Positions 46,193 to 55,162 of a DNA stretch of 64,000 nt are shown here, piece by piece (position 1 is the stretch's first letter; the number at the start of each line of letters is the position of its first letter). The translations under genes were made by a program, and so were the position numbers. The notes below the pieces were generated by a model. The model made no database searches. It saw nothing but the letters and a program-made list of their open reading frames with translations, and was not told the DNA's origin. Source of the DNA: Sphingobium sufflavum (GTDB taxonomy: Bacteria > Pseudomonadota > Alphaproteobacteria > Sphingomonadales > Sphingomonadaceae); the NCBI RefSeq assembly GCF_021403115.1, contig NZ_JAJSSH010000012.1:1-64000 (forward strand), given 5' to 3'.

Positions 46193-46272
46193 TCGCTTGC
46201 CTGAATCAATGGCAGGCAACTGATTCAGAAGCTGCGTTGGACGGGTAGGGGAGGGGACGCTTACCTTGCCGC

Positions 46273-46548
46273 ATGATCACGCTTCCAACACCTCTCACGG
46301 ATTGGCGCTGCGACCTCAGGGCCGTAGATCATGCCAAAAATGTAGCGCGGGCTTACAGCGTCCATATCGCGGGCGACCTCTTCGGTCATTGGGTCGTGGA
46401 CCTGTGTTGGGGCAGGCTCGGTACATCGGGAACCGGGGTGCGTGTCTCGTTCGACGATGACGGCGCTGCCAGACGGTTCGTAGAACGGGTTCTTGCCCGC
46501 CGTGCATCGGCTCCAAGGCGTATCGGGGTGCCGTATCGGCTGAACTGA
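46273..46548 (+). CDS. stand-alone WGR-domain protein
   Basis: 91 residues, essentially a single WGR domain: ARAYSVHIAGDLFGHWVVDLCWGRLGTSGTG. WGR domains usually sit in PARP-like or MolR proteins and sense nucleic-acid ends. In bacteria small solo WGR proteins are often plasmid-borne. A nucleic-acid-binding role near Ku is plausible but inferred. Confidence 0.75.
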   Translation: MITLPTPLTDWRCDLRAVDHAKNVARAYSVHIAGDLFGHWVVDLCWGRLGTSGTGVRVSFDDDGAARRFVERVLARRASAPRRIGVPYRLN

Positions 46549-46628
46549 AGCTGTTTATCCTCAGCTTTACGATTGGTGCCCCGGTTCCCGATGTACCGAG
46601 GCACCCAGTCAGATTGGACGATCGTCAG

Positions 46629-46844
46629 CTAGTGAGACTCGTTAACAGCGGTGTTATCCGCACTGATCTCGTCGGCGCCGGTTCGGTCAGTCTGAAAAAG
46701 GCCAAAGCCCAATATGACTGCGAAGGCGATGAGAACCAGCACTAGGCCTCCTACCAGTGCTGTTCGATTGACCTTATTGCGCGAGCCGCCCCGCGCCTCA
46801 GTCTTGCTGAGATGGGTTTCCTGGCCATTGTCTTCTTTGTGCAT
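46629..46844 (-). CDS. small single-pass membrane protein
   Basis: 71 residues from ATG 46844 with GGAGG before it. Basic N-terminus, one helix (ALVGGLVLVLIAFAVILGFGLF), acidic C-terminal tail. Predicted orientation N-in. No family recognised. Confidence 0.6.
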   Translation of the reverse strand: MHKEDNGQETHLSKTEARGGSRNKVNRTALVGGLVLVLIAFAVILGFGLFQTDRTGADEISADNTAVNESH

Positions 46845-46925
46845 GTGATCCTCCATGAAGGAGGAAGCGTGCGCCAAGCCCGCATGTTCCGGGAGAAGCG
46901 ATAAGGGTCGGCCATAAGGCCTCCG

Positions 46926-47318
46926 TCATACCGAAACTGTGATAGCCGCCGCAGTGTCAAATGAGGCGATGAGCTGCGCGTCGGACATAGCGCGGACCTC
47001 GATCCACCACTTCGCGTCCCGCACCTCTGCCAGCCTTGCCGGCGCAGTGGGGCTGGTCTTCATCACGGTCGGCAGCCGAGCGGCCCGTAGCTTCTCTGCC
47101 CATGCAACTTGCCTGGGACTGCCTTCGAGAGGAGGAAGAACCAACGCCCCGAGCGCGAGGAGATTGACGGCAGCACGGGCGGCCGCAGCGCCCTCGCGGC
47201 ATTGCCTGCACCGCTGGCGCGCTAGCCGGGCTGTCATGCGGTCGATATCGGCCGCAAAAGTGCCGTCGACAAAGTGGCTCTGTTCGTGGCCACAGCTGTG
47301 GGTGATTGATCGGTCCAT
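46926..47318 (-). CDS. putative zinc-ribbon-like hypothetical protein
   Basis: 130 residues. CGHEQSHF and RQRCRQCR near the N-terminus supply Cys/His pairs for a metal, followed by LPPLEGSPRQVAWAEKLR, a motif I have seen in phage-related hypothetical proteins. Function unknown. Confidence 0.55.
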   Translation of the reverse strand: MDRSITHSCGHEQSHFVDGTFAADIDRMTARLARQRCRQCREGAAAARAAVNLLALGALVLPPLEGSPRQVAWAEKLRAARLPTVMKTSPTAPARLAEVRDAKWWIEVRAMSDAQLIASFDTAAAITVSV

Positions 47319-47449
47319 TGCGCGATCCTGCCGCCCTGCGCGCGCGAATCAATGACAATGAGTCGGAGCGAGTCAACGTAGCGCCACGCTGAATCTCAGC
47401 CGCGTTGAGGCCACATAGCGCGCTCAAGTTGCGGCGCGCGGTGATGTCG

Positions 47450-47881
47450 TCACGTGACGGAGAGGCCGAGAAGCCTTAGGGTTTCTTCGTCCTTTCGGCC
47501 GCCGAACCAGCGCGCCAAGGCAGCGTCGAACAACGGCCCGCCGCCAGCTTGCACGAACAGGGTGAGACTGGACCGCAGCTTCATCGCATCCACCTCGCCA
47601 AAAACCGCGTCCGCTTTTGCCATGGTCAGATCCTGCAGGGCCGTCGTGCACCTTCTGAGGCGCTCACCCAATACCGGGTGAACAAGATAGGCTCGTGCCT
47701 CATCAAGCGAGACGATACCGTAACGCTGCGCCATTTCGCTGCTGCCCAGCCCCGCCAACTGCGGGAAGATGAACCACATCCAGTGGGTACGTTTGGCGCC
47801 ACGCCGAATCTCGCCAAGCGCTGTTTCGTAGACATGATTTTGCGCTACGACGAAACGGTCGAGATCTGGCCTTTCAGTCAT
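47450..47881 (-). CDS. DUF1810 family protein
   Basis: 143 residues: DRFVVAQNHVYETALGEIRRG, THWMWFIFPQLAGLG, YLVHPVLGERLRRCTTAL. Clear DUF1810 match; small helical calpastatin-like annotation is used in databases but function is unknown. Start chosen at MTERPDLDRF. Confidence 0.85.
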   Translation of the reverse strand: MTERPDLDRFVVAQNHVYETALGEIRRGAKRTHWMWFIFPQLAGLGSSEMAQRYGIVSLDEARAYLVHPVLGERLRRCTTALQDLTMAKADAVFGEVDAMKLRSSLTLFVQAGGGPLFDAALARWFGGRKDEETLRLLGLSVT

Positions 47882-47979
47882 AGCGTCCATTACCACCTAT
47901 TTGTTACCGTGCTTCGCCATTCCGGCCTTTGCCTTTTCTGCGTCAACCCGATCCTCAGCAGAGATATATCGCCGATCGT

Positions 47980-48201
47980 TCAACCGGTGCCGTCCGATCC
48001 AAACGCCTCTCCCTTATGGTCGCCGAACCCTCGCCGTTTCATCTCTTCATTCGAGGCCTTGGCGCGCGCTGCGGCGTCCCGGGGGTTAGTGGGATCCTCT
48101 GGTTGGGACGCATTCCCGCCCTTGGCTGCTCCACCGGGTCGCGGACCGGCGTTGGGCGTCTTCGGTTGGGCCGCATCTGCAGGCTCGTCGTTCTTCGTCA
48201 T
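47980..48201 (-). CDS. small disordered hydrophilic protein
   Basis: 73 residues from ATG 48201 with GGGAGA before it. Pro/Gly/Asn/Lys-rich with no hydrophobic core (PKTPNAGPRPGGAAKGGNAS). Typical of stress-protective or unannotated small proteins. Confidence 0.5.
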   Translation of the reverse strand: MTKNDEPADAAQPKTPNAGPRPGGAAKGGNASQPEDPTNPRDAAARAKASNEEMKRRGFGDHKGEAFGSDGTG

Positions 48202-48351
48202 ATAGTGTCTCCCTGCTTGCCGAACAGCGAAGGAGGAGCGCGGTTCCTCATATCCCGTGCTGGACGGCGGGAATGGCACGTGCTGACGCCGCATCTGACG
48301 CTGCCGTCTTCCGGTTCAAGGGCCCGGATATAACGCTGGAAAATTGGCGGG

Positions 48352-49038
48352 TCAGTGGTCGTGAGGGATATAGTCGAACCCCGCGATGTCGGGACTGTCG
48401 CGCCATTGGCGAGTAATGCTTTCCATCTTCGCTTCGGTGTCACCGCTCACCCTGGCGCTCCACTCCACAACGTCATCATCCAGTTTCTGGGAAACTGAAG
48501 AGGCGTTCAAGCCCCCGTTCCTAAGCTGAACATGGAGCGTCTCGTGGGAAATGGAGGATGACCGGCGGTATCGAATTTTCACCATCGCGTAGCGACGTTG
48601 GGGCAGAAAATGCTCGGACGCTCGCACCGCAGCCAGGACCAGAACGGTGGCTATTGTACCGGCTATGGCCAAGGCAAAAAAACCAATGCCGAAAAGGACA
48701 CCGAGCGCTGCCGTTGTCCACAGTGACGCGGCCGTTGTCAAACCGCGGACACCGAAGCCCTCCCGGAAGATGACGCCGCCACAAAGGAAACCAATGCCTG
48801 TCAGGACGCCATGCGCCATACGGACTGGGTCAATCCTGATGATTTCTGGAGGAGTATCGCTAAGCCAGCGCACCTGATGGACGGCTGCAAGCATAAGCAA
48901 GGCGCAGGACAGACTGACAAGGATATGTGTTCGGAAGCCCGCAGGGCTGGCGCGATATTCCCGCTCCGCGCCGATAATGGCGCCGCAAACTATGGCACCT
49001 ACGATTGGCAACGCTAGATCGGTGTCGAGGAGATTCAT
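48352..49038 (-). CDS. MgtC/SapB family membrane protein
   Basis: 228 residues. N-terminal membrane domain with the family motifs GAIIGAEREYRASPAGFRTH and GVLTGIGFLCGGVIFREG, VRGLTTAASLWTTAALG; C-terminal ACT-like cytosolic domain. Related to Mg2+-limitation and acid-stress proteins. An ATG at 49044 is an alternative start. Confidence 0.9.
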   Translation of the reverse strand: MNLLDTDLALPIVGAIVCGAIIGAEREYRASPAGFRTHILVSLSCALLMLAAVHQVRWLSDTPPEIIRIDPVRMAHGVLTGIGFLCGGVIFREGFGVRGLTTAASLWTTAALGVLFGIGFFALAIAGTIATVLVLAAVRASEHFLPQRRYAMVKIRYRRSSSISHETLHVQLRNGGLNASSVSQKLDDDVVEWSARVSGDTEAKMESITRQWRDSPDIAGFDYIPHDH

Positions 49039-49164
49039 AGGCATCCGGTCATGTTGGGTGGGATCCGTCGGCCCCAGCCTCGTTAATTAGCCATGACCCT
49101 GGCGGCCGCATAGTGAATACAGTATCGAGCCGCAAGGATCTCGCCTGGGGCCTAAGGATTTCAG

Positions 49165-49371
49165 ATGGCCGCCTCCTGCCTTATTGTCAGCTGCCAAAAT
49201 CCTGCAAACCGGGTCCGTCGTTTCTGTGGCGAGCATTGGGCAAAACTTGCAGGCGCGACCCGATCACGTCTGTCGATGACCGCGCGAACGAGGCGGTCCG
49301 CTGTCACAGAGGAAATATGGGACCGTGCGAGGCGGGAGATTGAACCACTTACACCGCCGCGCGAAGGATGA
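49165..49371 (+). CDS. small Cys-rich hypothetical protein
   Basis: 68 residues: CLIVSCQNPANRVRRFCGEHWAKL. Spacing of three Cys and one His suggests a zinc knuckle. No ribosome binding site stands out. Confidence 0.4.
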   Translation: MAASCLIVSCQNPANRVRRFCGEHWAKLAGATRSRLSMTARTRRSAVTEEIWDRARREIEPLTPPREG

Positions 49372-49493
49372 GTGGCCAATGCCGGAGGATGGTCGATTAG
49401 GAGTGGTTCTATCGATCATTATGCACCTGGTTTTTGATCTATAAGCGAAGGCGCTACTGATTCTTGATCCTATATCGGTCGATCCGGCCGACA

Positions 49494-49760
49494 TTAGGAA
49501 TAGAAGGTTATCTTTTCTGCGTTCTCGTCTTGATCAGAATGAGGCGTCTCCACAGCGGAGACGTCATTCGGGTGCGAAAATGCGTGATCGCAGCACGAAC
49601 AGGGAACCGGTTTTCCAGTTTTCTTGTTCGCAGGGGCGCGTTTGCGTCGCTCTTTCCGATTCAAGGCTGGAGCCGTTCCATCACTATCGGACGCAGCGGG
49701 GGAAACTTGTTCATGGATCACTCCTCGCACCGGGGCTGCCACCTTAGCTACCTGCTCCAT
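49494..49760 (-). CDS. small hypothetical protein with Cys motif
   Basis: 88 residues from ATG 49760 inside the end of the previous gene (17-bp overlap). Basic stretch NRKERRKRAPANKK, CSCCDHAF and an acidic C-terminus. No family recognised; weak start. Confidence 0.35.
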   Translation of the reverse strand: MEQVAKVAAPVRGVIHEQVSPAASDSDGTAPALNRKERRKRAPANKKTGKPVPCSCCDHAFSHPNDVSAVETPHSDQDENAEKITFYS

Positions 49761-50133
49761 TATTGGTGGGAGGTGCGAGAGGGTTGGCATTCGCCTCGGC
49801 CTTCCGCTGCATGTCATGTTCTGTGCGATCCACCAGCTCGTGCTCCGGGGCGATCTCATCCACGACGTCGACGCCGTCGGCCAGCTCGCGAGGCTCGCCA
49901 ATGGCGGCGGCGATCATCCTTTGCCAGTTAGCGACATCGCCGACAGCAGCCATGTCCGCATCCGGCTCGCGCAGGGTCTTCAATATGGCGATTGCGGTTT
50001 CGATATGGCTTTCCCATTCCATCTCGACGGAGAGGGAGGCATGGACCTCGCTCCCTTCGGCGTTAGCGCTGAGCTGATTGCCCGCCAGCACCCGCGCGAT
50101 GCGTTCGATGGCCGATGTCGCCGCAACGTCCAT
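49744..50133 (-). CDS. hypothetical protein
   Basis: 129 residues. Repetitive helical and acidic composition (ASLSVEMEWESHIETAIAILKTL, VDVVDEIAPEHELVDRTEHD). Not recognised. Divergent from the DUF3606 gene. Confidence 0.5.
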   Translation of the reverse strand: MDVAATSAIERIARVLAGNQLSANAEGSEVHASLSVEMEWESHIETAIAILKTLREPDADMAAVGDVANWQRMIAAAIGEPRELADGVDVVDEIAPEHELVDRTEHDMQRKAEANANPLAPPTNNGAGS

Positions 50134-50273
50134 GTCTCAAATCCTTTCTGATCGCCTGATTGTCCAAACGAACAAGCATCACGCCGGTTCAACGCGCGAC
50201 GGGCCGGACGGACCCGTGGAACAGAGCCTCTCTCCGGCAGGTTGAGATAGAAACGCACATCGAGGAGAGCGAA

Positions 50274-50450
50274 ATGTCCGACGATAAGGCCAAGAGCGGC
50301 CCGCAGGACGCCCAGCGCGTCAATGTCCATGAAGATTATGAGCTTCAATATTGGACCAACCGCTTCAATGTTTCCGCCGAAACGCTGAAAGATACCGTCT
50401 CGCGCGTCGGCACCAGCGTCGATGCAGTGGCCAAGGAACTGGAATCCTGA
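50274..50450 (+). CDS. DUF3606 family protein
   Basis: 58 residues from ATG 50274, with GAGGAGAGC before it. VNVHEDYELQYWTNRFNVSAETLKDTVSRVG is the DUF3606 domain. A common stress-linked small protein in alphaproteobacteria. Confidence 0.85.
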   Translation: MSDDKAKSGPQDAQRVNVHEDYELQYWTNRFNVSAETLKDTVSRVGTSVDAVAKELES

Positions 50451-50465
50451 CGCAGGCAAGACATC

Positions 50466-50708
50466 ATGACCGACGAAGCCAGGCAGGAACGGCACGTGCC
50501 AACGGACACCCAGCCCCATCCCAATATCTCAACCGGGAACCAGCCGGAGGGCGCCGCCCGCCGTCCCAGCGACACATTGGATCGCGAACCCAAGCGGGAT
50601 CCCGTCAGCGGTGCAAGCATCCCTTCGGACTATAAACCCGAGACCTCAACACGTATCGGAAAGGAAGACGATACCGTAGCGGGCAAAGAGGGTGCAAACC
50701 GACGATAG
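50466..50708 (+). CDS. small hydrophilic hypothetical protein
   Basis: 80 residues, 15 bp after the DUF3606 gene, probably the same operon. Entirely hydrophilic and probably disordered (GNQPEGAARRPSDTLDREPK). Not recognised. Confidence 0.5.
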   Translation: MTDEARQERHVPTDTQPHPNISTGNQPEGAARRPSDTLDREPKRDPVSGASIPSDYKPETSTRIGKEDDTVAGKEGANRR

Positions 50709-50749
50709 AAAATGACTGGAAAGGTTGGCGTGAAGCCGGGAGGTAGCCA

Positions 50750-51085
50750 TGGACGCCGTCTTCGAGATTGAATACGACGGTCCCAAACGGCTTCTCGGGC
50801 AGTGATGCACGGCTTCTTCGGACCAAAGGATTCAGGAGGTTCGGGGCCTGCTGTCGCGCCGCTTTGAGCAAGCTCGGACCGGGGAACCGTAGATTGGTCG
50901 AAATCACCGGCATGAGCATCCAGAGCCAGGATATCGGTCAGCCCTTCAGCGCCTTCATGGCCATGCCCGGCATAAGGTCACGTAAGCTGGCATTTGTCTG
51001 CGGCACAGGCCTTTCCCGGCTTCCGGCATCGCGGCTTACCGACCGGGACTCTGTAGACTTCTTCACCAACATCGCCGACGCGTAA
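50750..51085 (+). pseudogene. broken third STAS/SpoIIAA-like gene
   Basis: A good SD (GGGAGG) precedes MDAVFEIEYDGPKRLLG, which stops after 18 codons. The next frame gives VMHGFFGPKDSG, and a third gives RRFGACCRAALSKLGPGNRR, then VEITGMSIQSQDIGQPFSAF and KLAFVCGTGLSRL. The pieces join into one protein with the layout of the genes at 45068 and 45459. Two frameshifts and a short C-terminus make it non-functional. Confidence 0.6.
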
Positions 51086-51164
51086 GCCTGACTCGTTGCC
51101 TGATCACGGAACGGTCATCCCGCTGAACGATTGAAGAGGGCAAACCCGTCTCAGGAGATGCACC

Positions 51165-52088
51165 ATGGCCGCACGCCCTTATTGGAGAGGCCAGATCAGG
51201 CTGGCTCTCGTATCGATCCCGGTGGAAATCTATTCGGCAACCAAGAGCGGCGCGACGATCGCCTTCAATCAGATCCATGAGCCATCCGGCAAGCGGATCA
51301 AATATGAGAAGGTCGTCCCCGGCATCGGCCCCGTCGATGTCGACGAGATCGTCAAAGGCTTTGAATATGCCAAGGGCGAATATGTTCTCCTCGATGAAAA
51401 GGAGATCGAGGGCGTCAAGCTGGAGAGCAAGAAGACGCTGGAACTCACACAGTTCGTCGACGCCCATGACATCGACATGATCTATTTCGAAAAACCCTAT
51501 TATGTCGTGCCCGCCGATGACCTGGCGGAAGAGGCCTTCATCGTGCTACGCGAGGCGCTGCGCCGCAGCCGAAAAATCGGTCTCGGCCAGCTTGCCATGC
51601 GGGGACGCGAATATGTCGTCTCGGTCAAGGCCTGCGGGCGCGGCATCGTGATGGAGACGCTGCGCTATGCCGATGAGGTGAACAAGGCAGCCAGCTATTT
51701 TCGCGACATCGGTGATGCTGACCCGGATGAGGAACTGCTCGACCTTGCCACCACGCTGATCGACAAGAAGACCGGCAAATTCGATGCGACGGACTTCCAC
51801 GACCGTTATGTCGATGCGCTCAAGGATCTTATCGAGCGCAAGAAGAAGGGCAAGACACTTAACATCGATTCAGACGACGCAGGTACGGGCGATCCGCGCG
51901 GATCCAATGTCGTTGACCTGATGGCGGCTCTCAAGAATTCACTCGGAGGTTCAGGGGGCGGGGGCCGTGCCAAGGCCGCGAAGACGCCTGCAACCAAGAA
52001 GCCCGTGGCCAAGGCTGATACCAAGACGCCTGCGAAAAAGCCCGCCGCCAAAACGCCTGCCAAGGCTCCCGCACGCAAGCGAGCCTGA
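51165..52088 (+). CDS. ku: Ku protein, non-homologous end joining
   Basis: 307 residues. Ku bridge and beta-barrel: AARPYWRGQIRLALVSIPVEIYSA, GFEYAKGEYVLLDEKEIEGV, YYVVPAD, GREYVVSVKACGRGIVMETLRY. A Lys/Ala/Pro-rich tail (PATKKPVAKADTKTPAKKPA) replaces the minimal C-terminal end. It binds DNA ends and recruits LigD; the only LigD trace nearby is a remnant at 53784. Confidence 0.95.
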   Translation: MAARPYWRGQIRLALVSIPVEIYSATKSGATIAFNQIHEPSGKRIKYEKVVPGIGPVDVDEIVKGFEYAKGEYVLLDEKEIEGVKLESKKTLELTQFVDAHDIDMIYFEKPYYVVPADDLAEEAFIVLREALRRSRKIGLGQLAMRGREYVVSVKACGRGIVMETLRYADEVNKAASYFRDIGDADPDEELLDLATTLIDKKTGKFDATDFHDRYVDALKDLIERKKKGKTLNIDSDDAGTGDPRGSNVVDLMAALKNSLGGSGGGGRAKAAKTPATKKPVAKADTKTPAKKPAAKTPAKAPARKRA

Positions 52089-52092
52089 GGCG

Positions 52093-52350
52093 GTGGCGGA
52101 TCATATAGCTCGCCCACCCAGTAATGATGACGACGATGCCACCTTCGCGGAAGGCGCCATCACTTTATGGGGTAATCTCCTGACCCTCATCGGCATGCAA
52201 TTGCTGGAAACGGGAACGCCGCGGCAGGAAGTGCTCGACATGCTCACCATGCTGCACGAGACCAATGAGGAAACGATCCGGTCGCCCCGGGCGCGCGCGA
52301 TCGCTGGCCAGCATCTCATGTCGGTCTATCAGGCACTCGGCGAAGCGTGA
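52093..52350 (+). CDS. small hypothetical protein downstream of ku
   Basis: 85 residues from a GTG 4 bp after the ku stop, so likely co-transcribed. Mostly helical (AITLWGNLLTLIGMQLLETGTPRQEVLDMLTMLH). Not recognised. Confidence 0.5.
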   Translation: MADHIARPPSNDDDDATFAEGAITLWGNLLTLIGMQLLETGTPRQEVLDMLTMLHETNEETIRSPRARAIAGQHLMSVYQALGEA

Positions 52351-52359
52351 CAGCCCAAT

Positions 52360-52608
52360 CTAGGCATTAGGTCCGAACCTTCGGCGCTCGGGGTCGCGGC
52401 GGCAGGGGAAGCGGCCCTTGATCTGTTCGTTGAAGAAGCTTCCTGCCGATCCCGCCTGGCACAGGGCATCGAATAGCGAACTGGGCACGCCATAATAGAC
52501 ATATTTGCCTGTCTGCCGAAACGAGACAGCCAGGATATTTGTGTCGTCATCGAAGGCGACGCGGTCGATCATCGAGGAATTGGCGATACGGCAGGCACGC
52601 ATGACCAT
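52360..52608 (-). CDS. KTSC-domain protein
   Basis: 82 residues. SSMIDRVAFDDDTNILAVSF, KYVYYGVPSSLFDALCQAGSAGSFFNEQIKGRF follow the KTSC-domain layout (Ser-Ser-x-Ile, Tyr-x-Tyr-x-x-Val-Pro, Ala-x-Ser-x-Gly-x-Phe-Phe). A small domain of unknown role often tied to nucleic-acid enzymes. Confidence 0.8.
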   Translation of the reverse strand: MVMRACRIANSSMIDRVAFDDDTNILAVSFRQTGKYVYYGVPSSLFDALCQAGSAGSFFNEQIKGRFPCRRDPERRRFGPNA

Positions 52609-52732
52609 TCAGCGTCCAGGCGAATCCCTCGTTCCCGGCCCTGCGCCAGATCGAATCTGCGTCGCGCCAGAACGAGTCCCCACCCGTTGCTCCTTCTCCT
52701 GAACCTGCGTGCGGCGACGGCGTTGTCATGAC

Positions 52733-53668
52733 ATGGCAGATGTCACTTCCGCTGATAAACTCCGAGGAATGGCCGAGCATCGCGGTCTGAAGCTTGTAAA
52801 ATCGCGCAAGCGCAAGCCCGGCACGGGCGACTATGGCAAATTCGGACTGACAGATGTGGATGGCAAGCCGCTGCTCGGGATCGGGGAAGACGGGCTGACC
52901 GCCACGCCCGAGGATATCGAGACATATTTGCGCCAAGGCGCAACCAGTACATGGAAGGCGTCTGCCGAGAACACCCCCGAGCGAGCCGAGCCGGAGTCTC
53001 GCTCGGCCAAAGCGGATGACCCTGATGCGGAGGTCGAGTCTGCAATCCGGCCAAGGGGCAAGCGGGCTACATCCGGCACGGCGAGCGCCACAGTGGCCCG
53101 CAGCGGCAGGAGCGGGCAACGAGGGATCCCATCGACTCCCGCACGCCAGCCTCCCGAGCCCCGCGTCGTTGCTGAACCTGTCGAAGTGGATAAGCGGAAG
53201 AAAGCGTCGGTTCGGGACGCGCCTGCGGCCAAGCCTGAGCTTATTATCCGGGCAGCGAAATCCGCCGACGCGGCGGCGCTTGCGCCATTGCTTCACCAAC
53301 TGGCCCGCGTGGAGATCGACGAACTTGGCATTGCCCGCAATCTTGAGGCGGTGCGCAAGGCGCGGGGCGGGATGGCGGTGGCCGAACTTGGCGAGCTGGT
53401 CGGCTTTTGTAGCTGGGCCGTCATCGCGACAGTGCAACATGGTCTAGTGGGCCGTCTCACCCTGCTTCTGGTCGATGAGGATCATCGTCGGCGCGGAATA
53501 GCGACGGCATTACTGGATGCCGCGACCTCCGCCCTGCGCAAGATCGGCTGCAGCCGGCTCGAGGCGATGAGCGATATCGAGATCGCCAATGCCCATGGCT
53601 TCTTTCGCACGCTTAAGTTCGAGCAGACCAGCTATCGCTTCGCCCGCGATATCAATGAGGCGGAGTAG
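52733..53668 (+). CDS. GNAT-family acetyltransferase with N-terminal accessory domain
   Basis: 311 residues from ATG 52733. The N-terminal ~70 residues (LKLVKSRKRKPGTGDYGKFG, ...TPEDIETYLRQGATSTW) form a domain common in sphingomonads. A disordered linker leads to a GNAT domain (IIRAAKSADAAALAPLLHQL; LLLVDEDHRRRGIATALLDAA with the acetyl-CoA loop; ...NAHGFFRTLKFEQTSYRFARDI). Lies between ku and the LigD remnant. Confidence 0.75.
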   Translation: MADVTSADKLRGMAEHRGLKLVKSRKRKPGTGDYGKFGLTDVDGKPLLGIGEDGLTATPEDIETYLRQGATSTWKASAENTPERAEPESRSAKADDPDAEVESAIRPRGKRATSGTASATVARSGRSGQRGIPSTPARQPPEPRVVAEPVEVDKRKKASVRDAPAAKPELIIRAAKSADAAALAPLLHQLARVEIDELGIARNLEAVRKARGGMAVAELGELVGFCSWAVIATVQHGLVGRLTLLLVDEDHRRRGIATALLDAATSALRKIGCSRLEAMSDIEIANAHGFFRTLKFEQTSYRFARDINEAE

Positions 53669-53783
53669 GCGCGCGGCAATCCCGGACCGGCGGCGACGGA
53701 ACGAGTCCCGTCGCTGCGAATTGACGGCGAAACCGATTGGACTCTTCGAATATGGCCAGGGCGCGCAGCACGCAGACGAAGGC

Positions 53784-54034
53784 AAGGCACGGCGAACCGG
53801 CTGCATCTTCATCGACTATCTGCGCAATCAGCGGGGCGCGACAGCGGTGATGTTCTATAGCGCCAGGTCCCGGCGCTTTGCACCGATCGCAGTGCCCCTG
53901 ACCTGGAGGAACTGCGCGATCTCGACACGCTTGCCCGTTGGCATATCGGAGACGGTGAGGAGATGCTGAAGCGAGCTTCGTCCAAAAACCTCGCGCATTG
54001 GGGCCGCGCCGACCAAATACTACCCGACCTGTGA
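53784..54034 (+). pseudogene. LigD polymerase-domain remnant
   Basis: KARRTGCIFIDYLRNQRGATAVMFYSARSR then VAVPLTW is the end of an archaeal-eukaryotic-primase-type NHEJ polymerase domain. A -1 shift at about 53905 continues EELRDLDTLARWHIGDGEEMLKRA to a stop that overlaps the exonuclease start. No ligase or nuclease domain is present. It shows that a ligD once lay next to ku. Confidence 0.7.
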
Positions 54035-54837
54035 AGATAGCCACATACAATGTGAACGGCATCAACGGCCGTCTGCCGGTGCTCCTCCGCTGGCTGCAGG
54101 AGGATGCGCCCGACATTGTCTGCCTTCAGGAGTTGAAGGCGCCCGACGAGAAATTCCCGCTGAGCGCAATACGAGCCGTCGGTTATGACGCGATCTGGCA
54201 CGGTCAGAAGAGCTGGAATGGCGTCGCCATCTTATCGCGCGTCGGCGAAATCCACGAGACGCGGCGGGGACTTCCCGGCGATCCCGATGACAGCCATAGC
54301 CGCTATATCGAGGCGGCCGTGAACGGTCTTCTCATCGGCGGCCTCTATCTTCCTAATGGCAATCCGCGGCCGGGCCCAAAATTCGACTATAAGCTGCGCT
54401 GGTTCGAACGGCTGATCGCGCATGCGGGCGAGTTGCTGGCAACGGGTTTGCCCGCCATGATCATCGGCGACTTCAACGTCATGCCGACCGCCCAGGATGT
54501 GCGGCGCCCTGAGCGCTGGCTGGACGACGCGCTGTTCGCGCCGGAGGTCCGCGCGGCCTATTTTCGGCTACTCGATCAGGGCTGGGTCGATGCATTGCGA
54601 ATGATCCACCCGGACGAGACGATTTATACATTCTGGAAATATTGGCGCGGCGCGTTCGATCGCAATGACGGGCTGCGCATCGATCATCTCCTCCTGAGCC
54701 CCGCGCTCGCCGATCGACTGGTGGATGCGCGGGTCGATAATCATGTTCGCGGCTGGGAGAAAACAAGCGATCATGCGCCGGTCTGGGTTGAGATTGCGGA
54801 CAAGTCGAGAAAGAAGCGGCGCGCGTCCAGGGCTTAG
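54031..54837 (+). CDS. xthA: exonuclease III-type AP endonuclease
   Basis: 268 residues from GTG 54031. EEP fold: KIATYNVNGINGRL, DIVCLQELKAP, ...IIGDFNVMPT, GLRIDHLLLSPALADR and TSDHAPVWVEI with the catalytic Asp/His. Repairs abasic sites and 3' ends. Overlaps the LigD remnant stop. Confidence 0.93.
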   Translation: MKIATYNVNGINGRLPVLLRWLQEDAPDIVCLQELKAPDEKFPLSAIRAVGYDAIWHGQKSWNGVAILSRVGEIHETRRGLPGDPDDSHSRYIEAAVNGLLIGGLYLPNGNPRPGPKFDYKLRWFERLIAHAGELLATGLPAMIIGDFNVMPTAQDVRRPERWLDDALFAPEVRAAYFRLLDQGWVDALRMIHPDETIYTFWKYWRGAFDRNDGLRIDHLLLSPALADRLVDARVDNHVRGWEKTSDHAPVWVEIADKSRKKRRASRA

Positions 54838-54847
54838 CTGCCGCTTT

Positions 54848-55162
54848 CTAGCGCGGTTTGGATCCTGCCTGCGAGCGGCCTCCGCCACGTCGCGACCTAC
54901 CCTTGGTCATCGGATCGGGCTTTTTCGGGCGGACCCATCCTTCCGGCGGCGAGGCGCGCTGCTGGCTCGTCCCGAGCCCCATGGCGCCGGGCTGCTGCCG
55001 AACAAGGCCCTCAGTGTCGATATCGGTGCCCTTCACATCGGTTCCGGCGCCGCGGAGAATGCTGATGCGGTCGCGCAGAAATGCCGCGAGCTCGAAATCG
55101 CCCTTGTTCGCTGCGTCCCCCATGGCTTTGCGCAGCGTTCCGATGGTGTCGCTCTGCGTCAT
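54848..55162 (-). CDS. UVR-motif (UvrB/UvrC-like) small protein
   Basis: 104 residues. One UVR motif (LRKAMGDAANKGDFELAAFLRDRISILRG) followed by a basic Gly/Arg/Ser tail. It overlaps the previous stop by TGATG. Could dock to UvrB/UvrC or act in repair regulation; role unknown. Confidence 0.8.
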   Translation of the reverse strand: MTQSDTIGTLRKAMGDAANKGDFELAAFLRDRISILRGAGTDVKGTDIDTEGLVRQQPGAMGLGTSQQRASPPEGWVRPKKPDPMTKGRSRRGGGRSQAGSKPR

